Assembly (NCBI GenBank): GCA_030704615.1
Contig: CM060733.1
Coordinates: 70,988,001 to 71,052,000 of the forward strand
From: Takakia lepidozioides
Lineage: Eukaryota; Streptophyta; Takakiopsida; Takakiales; Takakiaceae
Direction: 5' to 3'
DNA: 64,000 nucleotides
Position numbers and translations under genes: made by a program
Shown here: positions 1-10,589 of the stretch, piece by piece
How the letters are laid out: each line of letters begins with the position of its first letter
Position numbering within the stretch: position 1 is the stretch's first letter
The notes under the pieces: model-generated
Told to the model about the DNA's origin: nothing
Seen by the model: only the letters and a program-made list of their open reading frames with translations
Databases searched by the model: none

Positions 1-130
1 CGCAACAATTTCCTTTGGTGGCTTCTGAATCAATAGAAACCCACACATGTACACAGAATTCATGAACGGCCTGCAGGTATTGCATAATCGACTTGGAACA
101 GCACAAGAATATAGGAACACGAGTACTTAC

Positions 131-1893
131 CTTCCGAACAATGGCCAATTTTGTTGTTGAATCAATGTTCTTCCCTGCCCCAACAATAACCACTCCTGTG
201 CCCTTAGCCCCTGCCCCTATGTCTTGGGCACTCTGTCTAAGTTCACTGCCGGTGTGATCCTCCACTACAGGCACTCCCTTCTCAATAAGGGGGGATAGGT
301 CATCATTGGCACCATAATTAAGGCAAGGATCGTCACATGCCATGTTCTGAACTTTGTCCTCACCTGTGGCATCTTCTTCCACAATACTGCCCCCTTTCTT
401 TTGTCCACTGCCTCCACTGCTAGGAGGCTGCTCACCTGTACTTGTCATTTCCACAGTAGCCGCAAGTGGGACAACACCATGAACAGGGGGCGACAATTCA
501 CACACAATGTTTGATGCTAATGGAGATTCATCCCTCGGCAGGTCCAAACCGAGCTTCGCTGCCAATGCCATGTTGAACTTCTCTGTCTTAGATACTGCAG
601 CGGCAAACATGGATTTCACTACCTGCAATTCCAATTTGTGCTCCATTGAGCTGGCCTCCATTGTATGTTTCCATCCTTCCAAGCCATCAAGCCGAGAAGC
701 CAATGCTCCAAGGCCCTGCCACAAATAGAGTGGAAATACGATTCAATACATCGATCGCACTAGCCATGCGAGGTAATTTATTGGCATATGTACAAGAAGG
801 CAAAACCATAAATAATTGACAAGCACATCATTGCAACAAATGCAGGTGGGTTAGTTACTTACAGAACGGGTGGCCCCTGCTGAATCGGAACCATACCCCT
901 TGTTGCTATTCTTGCTCCCCGAAATTTCGGATAGAAGTGGAGGACGACCACTTGTCTTAGCCTACACATGGACAGGATATGGGAATATTAGTGCCATCCT
1001 CTAAGAGTAAGATACAAATGACAAGACACCTCGCTACCTGAATATATTGGCAATGTCATGAGACAGGCAGATTTACCAGACCTTTGTTGGGCTCGTGATG
1101 AAAACGAAGAAGACGTAGAATGAGAGAGCCCGTACCTCGGAGAGCTAACGACAGCCAAGATGGCTCGACAAAGGAGGAAACCAGCCAATCACGGTGAACA
1201 CGTTCAATAGATAAAGGAAGATGAAGCCCCTGTTCTTTCCACGACAGAGCCTGATGATTCAAGAAACGGGACTTGACCACATCACGAGACAGACGAGCAG
1301 CGTTCCTCGAAGCCACAACTTGCCTTGTCACAGAGAGAGAGTCCGCAGCGATCACCGTTGGGTCAAAGTCAGGTCGTCTGGGCGCCGAAACTCGACCCTC
1401 AGTGAAGTAGGATATGTCCCGTTGCACTGCAATCTCTATCTTGTCAAACCAGAATTGATCAACATAAAGTAAGTTACACACTGTAGCATCATACTCATGT
1501 GAATGAGCTATGTCCCTCTCAAATTCTCGCTCCTGCTCTCTGGGACAGACGTAATCGGGCCCTGGATCATGATAGTTGTCAAAATTGTAATACTCTGGAT
1601 CACAGCTATCCAATGAACCGGACCTCGCAGTGCTTGGCGACCAAGCCTCGGCTGCAGCTAGATTAGCTTCTTCACTAGGACTAGGTGAATTCAAGCGGAC
1701 AACAAGACCTGAATCAACAGCATTATCTCCACGCACCGGCAACACCGGCAAGGCAAAGAGTGCCAGGCGGCGTGCTGGAAGAAGGAGGGTTAGCAGATGA
1801 AGCAGAAAGTGAAACGACCAGATCAAGCTCTACATGCAAGCGCTCGCCTTCACGATTAACAACACTTCTAGTAATCAACACATGAGACGCCAT
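131..1893 (-). CDS. TNPA-like CACTA accessory gene, copy A (partial)
   Basis: Three exons can be placed by consensus splice sites and phase: 1893-1077, 961-863 and 715-131, all joined in phase 0. Exon 2 (GRPPLLSEISGSKNSNKGYG) and the start of exon 3 (GLGALASRLDGLE, then NMALAAKLGLDLP) match the corresponding exons of the gene at 42.4-48.3 kb (GRTPSLQEIAG; GIGSLAARLDAME; NIALAAKLGMNVP), including intron positions, so this is a second member of the same TNPA-like family. Exon 1 starts at MASHVLITRS (1893) but needs a one-base slip near 1735-1745 to enter the long frame; its acidic, tyrosine-rich middle has no counterpart in the other copy and I do not recognise it. Exon 3 ends at a GTAAGT donor at 130, so the gene continues beyond the window. 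Expected role: accessory DNA-binding protein of a CACTA transposon. Whether it is functional is unknown. Confidence 0.6.
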
Positions 1894-2542
1894 AGTCTGA
1901 AACATAAGCAAGTTTAACGAGCAAGCATGGAGAGAATTCAACACTAAGCAAATACACTGCAGGGTGGTGGGCTGCCGCCATCCTTATAAGACACCGAGGA
2001 GCTCTTAATCTTAACCTAAGCACGCCGTTTAATGATCAAGCAAAACACCCGGCGCGCCTCCACCATGAAAGAAGCAGGACGAGTATCTGCCTATCCTCTC
2101 AAGTGCTCTTCAAAACAACGCGGGGAGAACAATAGGAGCGTGCATGCACGCGAGAGGAGGATCTCAATGAGCAAACTGATAGAAAATCATACACACGTAT
2201 CGCATTCAGACAGCTTTCCACATCTACATACACCAGAGTACATCAGCTGCCTGACACAAGGTCAGGCCGCCACTTTATACAAACCCTAGTCGCATGCCTT
2301 CTTGACGCGTGGCGAGGCGTGTCAGGCTGAGCCCGCGGCGCCACATCAAAACCCTAGATCTATTGAACGGCCATGATGCAGCCACCAGCCATAACTAACC
2401 CTGGCTATGATATCTTTGTAATGGTTCAACGGTATTTTAAGCCAAAAAATTATACTACGAATGAGTATCGCCGCTTTGGATGAATAAGGTGAATCTGTGA
2501 TGAGGAAAGTTTGGGGCATCACAACACTGGTGGCTAACTAAG
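1894..2542. other. No gene recognised
   Basis: This is the upstream flank of the TNPA-like gene. I see no conserved ORF, RNA gene or repeat structure. It could contain that gene's promoter, but no convincing TATA box can be assigned. Confidence 0.4.
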
Positions 2543-3208
2543 GTAGAAACCAGTGTTGGACTGGAATGTCCATTTTTTAATACCAGACTGGTCCTGGTAT
2601 GAAGGGTCCCACCCCTTTTTCATACCAGGCTGGTATAGGTATCTATACAGGTATGAGCAACTTGGGTATGAATCTGGTATGAGTAGTTGTACTTTGGGCT
2701 GTATATGAGTATGGTACTGGTATTGCCCTTTCTCTGTAGTGATACTGGGGGGGTATGAGCACTGGTATGGTATTTCTACAGCTCACCATACATAGAAATA
2801 AATGTCATTTAGCACATAGCTAATTTTAATCCAAGCCGTGAAACACTAGGCAAAGGTAACCCAAAGTAGCACGAAACAACAAATGAAGTCTAAATTGCAA
2901 CATGGAGCCTTGAATTAACCAAATTGTAGTACAGGGTATAACTAGCTGCACTAACATATACTCATATCTACCTCCATTCGCCATGAACTCACCGCAATAC
3001 TGATATCGGAACCATGCTATTCTTCCATATACCCAGACTGGTATGGTATGTGTGCGGGGAATCCTAAAGCCATACTCCCCCAGTACATGTATCACATGGG
3101 TACACTGGTTCTTTCATACCCGACTGGTATGTTCTTCAATATATATATTCATATATGTATTCCATACCTAGATTAAACCAGGTATACCAGTCCAACACTG
3201 GTAGAAAC
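2543..3208. mobile_element. hAT-type non-autonomous element (MITE-like)
   Basis: The element proper is 2551-3200 (650 bp). It begins CAGTGTTGGACTGG and ends with the exact reverse complement, CCAGTCCAACACTG. The flanks carry a perfect 8-bp direct duplication, GTAGAAAC, at 2543-2550 and 3201-3208. An 8-bp target duplication and termini starting CAGTG are hallmarks of the hAT superfamily. The interior is full of short CTGGTATG/CATACCAG repeats in both orientations, like the subterminal transposase-binding repeats of hAT elements. No transposase is encoded, so it must be mobilised in trans. The perfect duplication and termini suggest a fairly recent insertion. Confidence 0.88.
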
Positions 3209-3380
3209 ACCTAAAATGGACCATTTAAAGAAATGTGTGTCGTTTCAGGTGTGCAGTGTCGTCATAAATATATTTATGATGTGGGCACAGAGAAATGAGA
3301 TTAATGCAAAAAATAAAAAATAATAATCCGAATTATTTTAAAATATTGGTGAATATCCAATGTGAAATCGTAGAATAATG

Positions 3381-4557
3381 TCGCGGTGAGTCTTGGCCCA
3401 CCCACCACGGCCTCAATGGACCATGGTGAGTCCCAAGACTCCCCACGACTCCCACCACAAGGCCTCAACCTCATGGTGAGTCCTATGCCACCCCCACTAC
3501 GACTCCTTACGCTACCACCACCCCTCGTGGAGTCCCCCCACCGCAACCCAGTTTGCGGGGCTCCACCTAGTGAGCACCTCCGCCTCCCTGAGTGCCTTCG
3601 GCACTCAAGGGTGCTTCAGCCCCCTTTCATATTCGCTGCCGTTGCCCCCACCACAGGGACAGCCCCTCTTGTGTCCCGACCCCCCACCCTCAAGGCAAAG
3701 GCCCCCGACACACACCCCAACGAGGAGTCAATGTCCTCATCAACTTGTCCCTTTTTGTGGAAACTAACATCCAAGTTGTGGCGTCCCACATCAAGGAGTT
3801 TGTTTCCGTACCATGGCATCCCATAGCAAAGAACTAAACCCCCACTTGACTTTATTCCCCACTAGCTAGTTTGGCCGACTTCCTCCAAGTCACGGCCAAG
3901 GGTGGAGCTTCCCAAGCTCCACCCAGTGCACTCTTCTTGGCCTTCTTCATGCCCAAGGAACGGTTCTCTTCGAGGAGCAACATTGCTTGCGACCGCTCGT
4001 GTGCCGCTTTGCCATCACCTTGAGCATAAGTTCGCTTGAACCCCTTTGACTAGGAAGATAACCTTGAACCAACCATGCGCCCCAATCACTACAGTTGGGC
4101 CCGTTTTGAGATGTTGGCCTGAGGTACGGGAACACGCTGAAGCCGCACTAAGGCTTCATCCCGAGGTTACACGATTATAGTACGTGAACGGAAGCACGTA
4201 GCTTCCGCATTAGCCCGCACTACAAGACAACCCCCTCGGTAGCACGGTTATAGTACGCGCACCTGTCAAGTGTGCACTAGCATGTGAACTCCCAAAGAAG
4301 ACGCAAATTTTCTTGCTCCTTAGATGGGAGTCACCCGATTTCAGAACTACGCAATCACACGACTTGTCCAATTTACCTCTCCCTACTTTTGTAAGCTAGC
4401 ATGCATTGTGGCATACTTAGCCAACCAACCATGCATCACCATTCCAGACAAAACATGTAACAACACATTTGGAAATGGTTTCTTTATAAACAAAATTTGT
4501 ACAACACAAGTCTTTGCAATCGGATTCCTGAGCTAGCTAAGCCGGACTAAGCATGCA
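3381..4557 (-). repeat. 3' LTR of chromovirus copy 1, truncated
   Basis: The LTR starts at 4557 with TGCATGC directly after a polypurine tract (complement of 4558-4569) and is homologous to 53258 onward. Homology stops at 3381 within the GTGAGTCTTGG repeat section, so the terminal part with the TATA box and the CA end is missing. Long open frames here (for example 3386-3826 on plus) are proline-rich shadows of LTR sequence and also occur in the other LTRs. Confidence 0.8.
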
Positions 4558-5940
4558 TTTCCTCCCCCACGATCCAAGGTTGATGTCCCCATCGACGTTT
4601 CTTCCGCTTTTGAGGTCGCCCTTCGAAAGCTGCAACTGCTTCGGGTGCGTTTCCCATTTCTGAGGCACGCACCCAAGTTGCCTCCACTTGATGATAGCCC
4701 TTCCATTTCACGAGATACTCTGTTTCTCGATTCTTGAACGTCCTTGACTTAAGCACTGCCTCCACCTCATACTCAGGTTCATTTTCATGATCCAACAGCA
4801 CAGGTGGCGGACGCAACACTTGATGCCGATTCGGATTTTGAAGTAAGGCTTCAAAAGCAAAACATGGAATACGGGATGCACCTTGTTGTCCAGCGGCAGC
4901 TCCAACTCGTGCACATCCTCATTCATAACCTTCCGAATGCGAAAAGGCCCTGCATACGGAGGTATGAACTTCGGACTCACTTCCGGAGGTAGTCAAAAAT
5001 TCTTGATGTTCAACCATACCTCCGTGTCTGCCTCAAACTTGACTTCCCTCCGCTTCAGATTAGCCTGCAACTCATAACATTTCCTAGCCTTCGTAATGTT
5101 GTACTTTGCGAGCTCCAACAAACGCTCGCGTTCCTCCAACACCGTCGTTGCCGCCGGCTCCTCACCATCCTGGGCTACCCAACTTGTAGGCACCAGAGGT
5201 GCTTTTCCATAGACCAATACGAAAGAGGAAGCCCCCGTTGCGAACTGTTCTGTGTTATTATAACAGAACTCTGCCGCATCCAAGTGCTCCACCCAGTCCG
5301 ACTGGTCTGCGGACACATAATTCCGCAAGAGTTGTTTCACCACGGAATTCACCCTTTCTGTTTGGCCGTCCATTGTGGGTCGGAAGGCCATGCTCATCTT
5401 TAACCTCGTCCCCATTTTCTTCCAAAGTGCCCTCCAAAATTTACTTGTAAACTTTGGGTCGCGGTCCAAAATGATATCCTTCGGGAGTCCATGATGTTTG
5501 AAGACGTGGGCAAAGTAAAGTCGCCTCGTCTCCTGCGCCGTTGTCGTTTCTTTGGTGGGGATGAAATGGCCCATTTTGCTGAACCTATCCACCACCACCA
5601 TGATTGCATCAAATCCTTTTGGCAGCGGCAAGGCCATCATGAAATCCATTGAGACACTTTCCCAACACCCCTCTGGAATAGGCAAAGGCTATAACAGCCT
5701 CGCTTGCTTTTTGTACTCACTCCGGTTTTGCTAGCATGTGGTGCATGTCTTGACACACTCCTCGGCCTCCTCCCTCAGTTTGGGCCAGAAATACTTTTTC
5801 TTCAAGAGTGCCACGGTGCGCTTGGCCCCGCCGTGACCCGCAAACGGACCATCATGGCATTCCCTCAGGAGACTATCTCTGAGCCCTCCCTTCGGTACGT
5901 AGAGACGCTTTTGCTTGCACCGGAGCAATCCTTTGTGCAA
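4547..5940 (-). pseudogene. Integrase with C-terminal chromodomain (chromovirus copy 1)
   Basis: From 5940 downward there is the end of the integrase zinc-binding domain (GHGGAKRTVALLKKKYFWP then CVKTCTTC), a catalytic core (5685-4993) with D in SMDFMMALPLP, D in LDRDPKFTSKFW and E in GQTERVNSV, a GPFRIRKVMNEDV C-terminal domain, and a chromodomain (4819-4547) with EYEVEAVLKSR and EYLVKWKGY. Integrase inserts the element's cDNA; the chromodomain steers chromoviruses to marked chromatin. The frame breaks at least twice, near 4993 and between the core and the chromodomain. The product is not intact. Confidence 0.88.
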
Positions 5941-5946
5941 GTGGAA

Positions 5947-7345
5947 CTACGACTTAACCCCCAGCCTCAAGTCCCACAATACCGACTTTGCCAACTCATC
6001 CTTCCGATAGGTCTTCCGGATCTTCCTCTGCAACTCCGTCTCGCCCTTGTACACCAACATGAGTTGCTGCTTTCTACTCAGGGCATCGGCCACCACATTG
6101 TGATCCCGTCCCGGCTTGTATTGGATATCCACGTCAGACAATGCCGAAGTGTCTTGCCACCTAATTTGTTTTGGGGACAACTTAGGCTCTGTGGCAAAAT
6201 ACTTCACCGTGACATAGTCCGTGAACACCTTCACCGGGTTCGACCCAACATAGTGACGCCAAAGCTCAAGGCAATGCACCACCGCCTTCATTTCTTTCTC
6301 ATGCGTCGGCCACCGCCTCTCCACCTCATTCATTCATAAGCTACTGGACGCCCATCCTATATCAGCACACCCCCAATCGCGAAGTCCGACGCATCTGTAT
6401 GAATCTCAAACAGACGGTCGAACTCCAAAATCTTCAAGACTGGAGCCTATGCCATCCGCTGCTTCAATTCGGCAAATGCTTGGCCACAAAAAGTGTTCCA
6501 CACCCATACCTTGGATTTACACAAGAAGTCTGAGAGCAGCCCCACGATCTTGGCAAAATTCCTCACATACTTTCGGTAGTAGGAGGCGAGTCCCAGAAAG
6601 GATCGCACCCCCAGGACCGAAATCGGAGGCTCCCACTCCAAGATCGCCCTCACCTTTCTATCATCCATTTTGATCCTATCCTGTGTAATCACATGCCCTA
6701 GGAACTCCACTTTTGTAACCCCAAATTCGCACTTTGAAGCTTTGGCATAGAGAACACCCTTTTGAGGTGCTCCAGGTGCTCTTCCTTCATTTTTTAGTAC
6801 ACCAAGATGTCGTCGATGTACACGATCACAAAGTCATCTAACCACTCCTGAAAGAGGTAGTTCATCAAGGTACTAAAGGTTACTGGCGCGTTGGTGAGCC
6901 CAAAAGGCATCGCCAAAAATTCATACGAACCATACCTTGTCCTACATGTTGTCTTTTCCTCATCTACTTCGGCTATCTGGATCTGGTTGTAACCTGAGTG
7001 CAAATCGATCTGGCTGAAATACTTTGCTCCTACCAACCGATTGAAGAGGTCATCAATCCTTGGCAAAGGGTACCGGTTTTTGATAGTCACCTTATTCAGA
7101 GCCCTGTAATCGACACACATCCGTAGCGTCCCATCCTTCTTATCTGCAAATAGTACCGGGGCTCCGTAAGGTGACTAACTCGGCCGGATGTACCTTTCCT
7201 TGAGCTGTGCCTTCAGCTCAACCAAATCTCTATGGCTCAACCGGTAGGACGCCTTGGCAAGCGGCTCCGATCTCGGCATCGCCTCTATCTTGTGGTCAAC
7301 CCCTCTTCGCGGTGGCAAGCCGCTTGATAAATCCTCCGGCATCAC
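5947..7345 (-). pseudogene. Reverse transcriptase and RNase H (chromovirus copy 1)
   Basis: The palm carries [20 protein letters not shown], the [18 protein letters not shown] motif and the catalytic YIDD in [11 protein letters not shown] (7120-6794). The connection domain includes [20 protein letters not shown] and [20 protein letters not shown] (6710-6447). RNase H begins around [20 protein letters not shown] (6333-5947) and ends with a [18 protein letters not shown] stretch. Several frameshifts and stops separate these blocks, for example one stop just upstream of the palm where the plus-strand copy is open. Normal role: copying the genomic RNA into double-stranded DNA. Confidence 0.88.
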
Positions 7346-7405
7346 ATGCTGATATTTCTCCAGGATCCCCTTGATCCAATCTGGGCTCGGCTCCCTATCG
7401 ACTTC

Positions 7406-7849
7406 TCATTCCACTTGCCTCACATAAAGCAAAAACTTGGGCTCGTGTGGCTCCTCCACGGCCCACTCTCTTGTCGTTAGCAGGTTTATTCGCCCTCCCA
7501 CTTGGTTGGGCGTTTCCGATGCTTTTAAGACTTTGCTACCATTCCCACACGGCAGCGTGACTACCGGCCTCTTGTGGCCATCTATGACTACTCCAGATTT
7601 GCTCAAGAACGACATCCCCAAAATGAGATCCACTCCATCGATCTCGCAAATAATAAAGTTCTCACGCCCCTCCCAGCTCCCTAGCCGAAGAGAGACGTCG
7701 AACGCCACCCTCGTCGCTAGTTGTGGTTTTCCATCGGCAGAACGCACCTCAATAGAGGCCCCCACGTCACTTGTTGAGAGTCCCAGCTTCTGTGTTGTTG
7801 CCGGTGTCATGAAGGAGTGCGACGCTCCTGTGTCCACCAACAACGACAC
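7406..7849 (-). pseudogene. Aspartic protease (chromovirus copy 1)
   Basis: The reading frame contains the retroviral-type active site LLVDTGASHSFMTP, followed by a flap region and an LILGMSFLSKSGVVIDG segment equivalent to the conserved ILG motif. The enzyme would process the Gag-Pol polyprotein. Its active-site triplet DTG is intact, unlike the plus-strand copy (DIG). It is read in continuity with gag in this family but is isolated here by stops and frameshifts on both sides. Confidence 0.85.
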
Positions 7850-7863
7850 GTTAGTTCCGAAAA

Positions 7864-9012
7864 TTACCCCCTCATGAACATCATCTGACTTCTTTTACGC
7901 AAAGCTCCCGTCTCCTGATATAACTCACAAGAGTAGTTGTTTACCTTGCAAGTCTTGGCGACCACCACCTCCACCAAGCGGCTAATGGAGTCTTCGGACA
8001 GCTCCGTGGTCGCCCCGGTCATGTTCAGCTGTCGGGGTTTTGCTGCAATTGAAACACGCACCATCAAAGGTCGTCTTCAGTTCGCCATGAGCCACCGCAC
8101 CTGATTTTTCTTTTGGAGCATTGGGTGTTGTTTTGACATGCAAAGACCCTCATTTTGATTTCCATGAGCCATTGTTGCCGCGTGGCTTATCCCACTTCTT
8201 TTCCGGTCGGAAGGAATCACCATCCCGTCGGACCTTCTTGTGGTTCAACTCCGTACGGCTCTGTCTTTCGCCCCTAGGGACATATGAGAAACATTCAGCC
8301 CTTTCAATTGCCTCATTTAAAGTCTTCGGTGGCCTCTCCTCCAACTTCCGCCTGGCCCATCCCGCAACAAAGTTGACGACCATCTCTGGTTCCACCATGT
8401 CCGCGACTTCGAGCAATAGCACATTGAAAGCCTGAACATAACCTCGAATGTCATCTGTTTTCAAGTTCCTCATCTTGTCTCGGGCGAGCCAGGACGCGTT
8501 GAGAGGCACAAACTGTTTTTTCCTGAGTTCCTTGAACCCACTCCAGCTCAAGGTCTCTCGGTTTGGCCCTTGGTCATGAAGGCATTTTTGCCACCATTGT
8601 TGAGCATACCCCCTCAAGTAGGTGGGTGCCACTTCCACCCGGTCCTCGTCACTCAACTTGGCCACCCGGAAGGCCTCGAAGGTGCCGGGTTCCTTAGGCT
8701 TCACCTTAAACTTAGCCTTTGTGGAAGTGGCGTTGGCCGCCTTCATTACGTCCTTTAGTGTCCCGCCAAACTGCGCCAAAAGCCCTTTCCAAAAACCTGT
8801 TGGTATTGGAGGCATTTGTTGGTCCATCGGAGTCTTCGGAAGGTCCTCAGGCTCGGACTTCCCAGACGTCTCTGGCTCCCGAGTGGCCTCACCTTCAGAA
8901 GCATAACTTGTCTCCTCAAGTTGCCGCTCCGGTGACGCGTCGGCCCCACCGGGCTCACTAGGTTCATCAGCTTTCGGGTCATTCCGCTTTCCTTAGCCCT
9001 GCCCGACCCCAT
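7864..9012 (-). pseudogene. Gag (chromovirus copy 1), zinc knuckle deleted
   Basis: The start at 9012 (MGSG) corresponds to MGLGKPKPK of the plus-strand copy; an early frameshift moves the rest into the frame at 8827-8150, with QQMPPIPTGFWKGLLAQFGG and YLRGYAQQWWQKCLHD typical of plant retrotransposon Gag. The nucleocapsid CCHC knuckle present in the other copy (CFNCGEPGHMAKKC) is lost: after TGTTTCAATTGC the sequence jumps almost directly to the AACCCCGACAG that follows the knuckle. Without the knuckle RNA packaging would fail. Gag forms the virus-like particle. Confidence 0.85.
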
Positions 9013-9053
9013 GATGAGGCCAATCTCAAGGACGATTGCGTACTAAACTATGG

Positions 9054-9065
9054 GCTCTGATACCA
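9054..9065 (-). promoter_or_regulatory. Primer-binding site, tRNA-iMet type
   Basis: The minus strand reads TGGTATCAGAGC, complementary to the 3' end of plant initiator methionine tRNA, two bases inside the 5' LTR end at 9068. It primes minus-strand cDNA synthesis. The identical site is at 48613-48624 in the other copy. Confidence 0.9.
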
Positions 9066-9067
9066 AG

Positions 9068-9790
9068 TGTCGCGCACCTCAATTTGGTAACTCCCCCTTT
9101 GAGTCATAGTTACTCGCTTCGATGCGCGCGCCTAACTCCCAAACTGGCCGCCGGGCCAACTCGGAGCTTCGGCTACTCAACGGGGCATAACGGTCCCCCT
9201 TTGCTCCTCCGCAAGACCCTCGCACACTTTGGGCCTAATGGAAATGCCCTTTGGTTGTTGGCAGTCCGGAATAGCTCCCCATACCTTGGTCGTTTTCCGG
9301 CTCGCACACATACTCACGAGCTTTTGGTCACCAACGGGCTTGCACTGTTCTTGGGGTTACTACTCCCTATATATACTTCTGTAGGTGTCCGCGGGGGTTC
9401 CACAAACAGCAAGTCCAAATCTGGTGCACCACCACCTAGACCCTTGACTCCTTGTGATGAATCACGGTAAGTCTTGGCCCACTCACCACGGCCCCAATGG
9501 ACCGTGGTGAGTCCCAAGACTTCCCATGACTAAAACCACAAGGCCTCAGCCTCATGGTGAGTCCTATGCTACCCCCACTACGACTCCCTACGCTACCACC
9601 ACCCCTCGTGGAGTCCCCCCACCGCCACCCGGATTGTGGGGCTCCACCTAGTGAGCGCCTCTGCCTCCCTGAGTGCCTTCGGCCCTCAAGGGTGATTTTA
9701 CCCCCTTTCCTATTTGCTGTTGCTGCCCCCACCACAAGGGCGGCCCCTCTTGTGTCCCGACCCCCCGCCCTCAAGGCAAAAAGCCGCGAC
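9068..9790 (-). repeat. 5' LTR of chromovirus copy 1 (partial)
   Basis: The LTR ends (minus sense) in GCGCGACA at 9068. A TATA box, TATATATA on both strands, lies at 9368-9375, with the repeat-rich U3 further out. Homology to the 53.3-54.8 kb LTR runs to about 9790, where it breaks within a GCCGCGACAC sequence and restarts in a second LTR copy. Confidence 0.82.
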
Positions 9791-10562
9791 ACTTTTGGTC
9801 GCTTAACGGGCTTGCACCGGTCTCGGGGTTACTACTCCCCTATATATACTTCTGTAGGTGTCGGCGGGGGTCTCACAAACAGCCAAGTCCTTTTATGGTG
9901 AACCACCACCAAGACCCTCGACTCCCTGTGAAGTCGCGGTGAGTCTTGGCCCACCCACCACGGCCCCAATGGACCGTGGTGAGCCCCAAGACTCCCCAAG
10001 ACTCCCCACGACACCACCACAAGGCCACAGCCCCATGGTGAGTCCTTTGCACCCCCACTACGACTCCCTAAGCTACCACCACCCCACGTGGAGCCCCCCC
10101 ATCGCAACCCGGTTTGTGGGGCTCCACCTAGTAAGCGTCTCCGCCTCCTTGAGTGCCTTCGGCACTCAAGGGTGCTTCAGCCCCATTTCCTACTTCCGGC
10201 CACTACCCCCACCACAGGGGCAGCCCCTCTTGTGTCCCGACCCCCTGCCCTCAAGGCAAAGGGCCGCGACACACACCCCTACCAGCAAGGAATCAATGTC
10301 CTCATCAACTTGTCACTTTTTGTGGAAACTAACATCCAAGTTGTGGCGTCCAACATCAAGGAGTTTGTTTCCGTGCCATGGCATCCCATGGCAAAGAACC
10401 AAAGCCCCACTTGACTCTCACTCCCCACTAGCTAGTTCGGCTGACTCCCCCAAGTCACGGTCAAGGGTGGAGCTTCCAAGCCCCACCAGTGCACTCTTCT
10501 TGGCCCACTTCATGGCCAAGGTACGATCCTACCCGAGGATCGAATCGCCTTACTACAACAAC
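9791..10562 (-). repeat. Extra chromovirus LTR fragment abutting the 5' LTR
   Basis: From 9791 the sequence re-enters the LTR at a point already covered (TTTTGGTC, then a second TATA box at 9841-9848) and follows it to about 10562, ending near CTTACTACAACAAC. The result is two same-orientation partial LTRs in tandem, as expected from unequal recombination between LTRs or insertion of one copy into another. Confidence 0.8.
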
Positions 10563-10589
10563 CACTACTACGTTTAGGGGGGGTTAGCA

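Larger units (their letters stand above)
3381..10562 (-). mobile_element. Ty3/gypsy chromovirus, copy 1 (decayed)
   Basis: On the minus strand the order is 5' LTR (9790-9068), primer-binding site, gag, protease, reverse transcriptase, RNase H, integrase, chromodomain, polypurine tract and 3' LTR (4557-3381). This is the order of plant chromoviruses. It is the same family as the plus-strand element at 48.5-54.8 kb, with matching proteins, LTRs and PBS. The coding region is broken by many frameshifts and stops, the gag zinc knuckle is deleted, and the 3' LTR lacks its promoter end. An extra LTR piece of the same orientation abuts the 5' LTR (9791-10562). The copy cannot be autonomous. Confidence 0.92.

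Noticed and set aside
3386-3826. 146-residue proline-rich open frame, and similar frames at 9858-10577 and 54074-54451
   Set aside because: All are in LTR U3 repeats of the chromovirus; the frames repeat in each LTR copy and oppose the element's direction.
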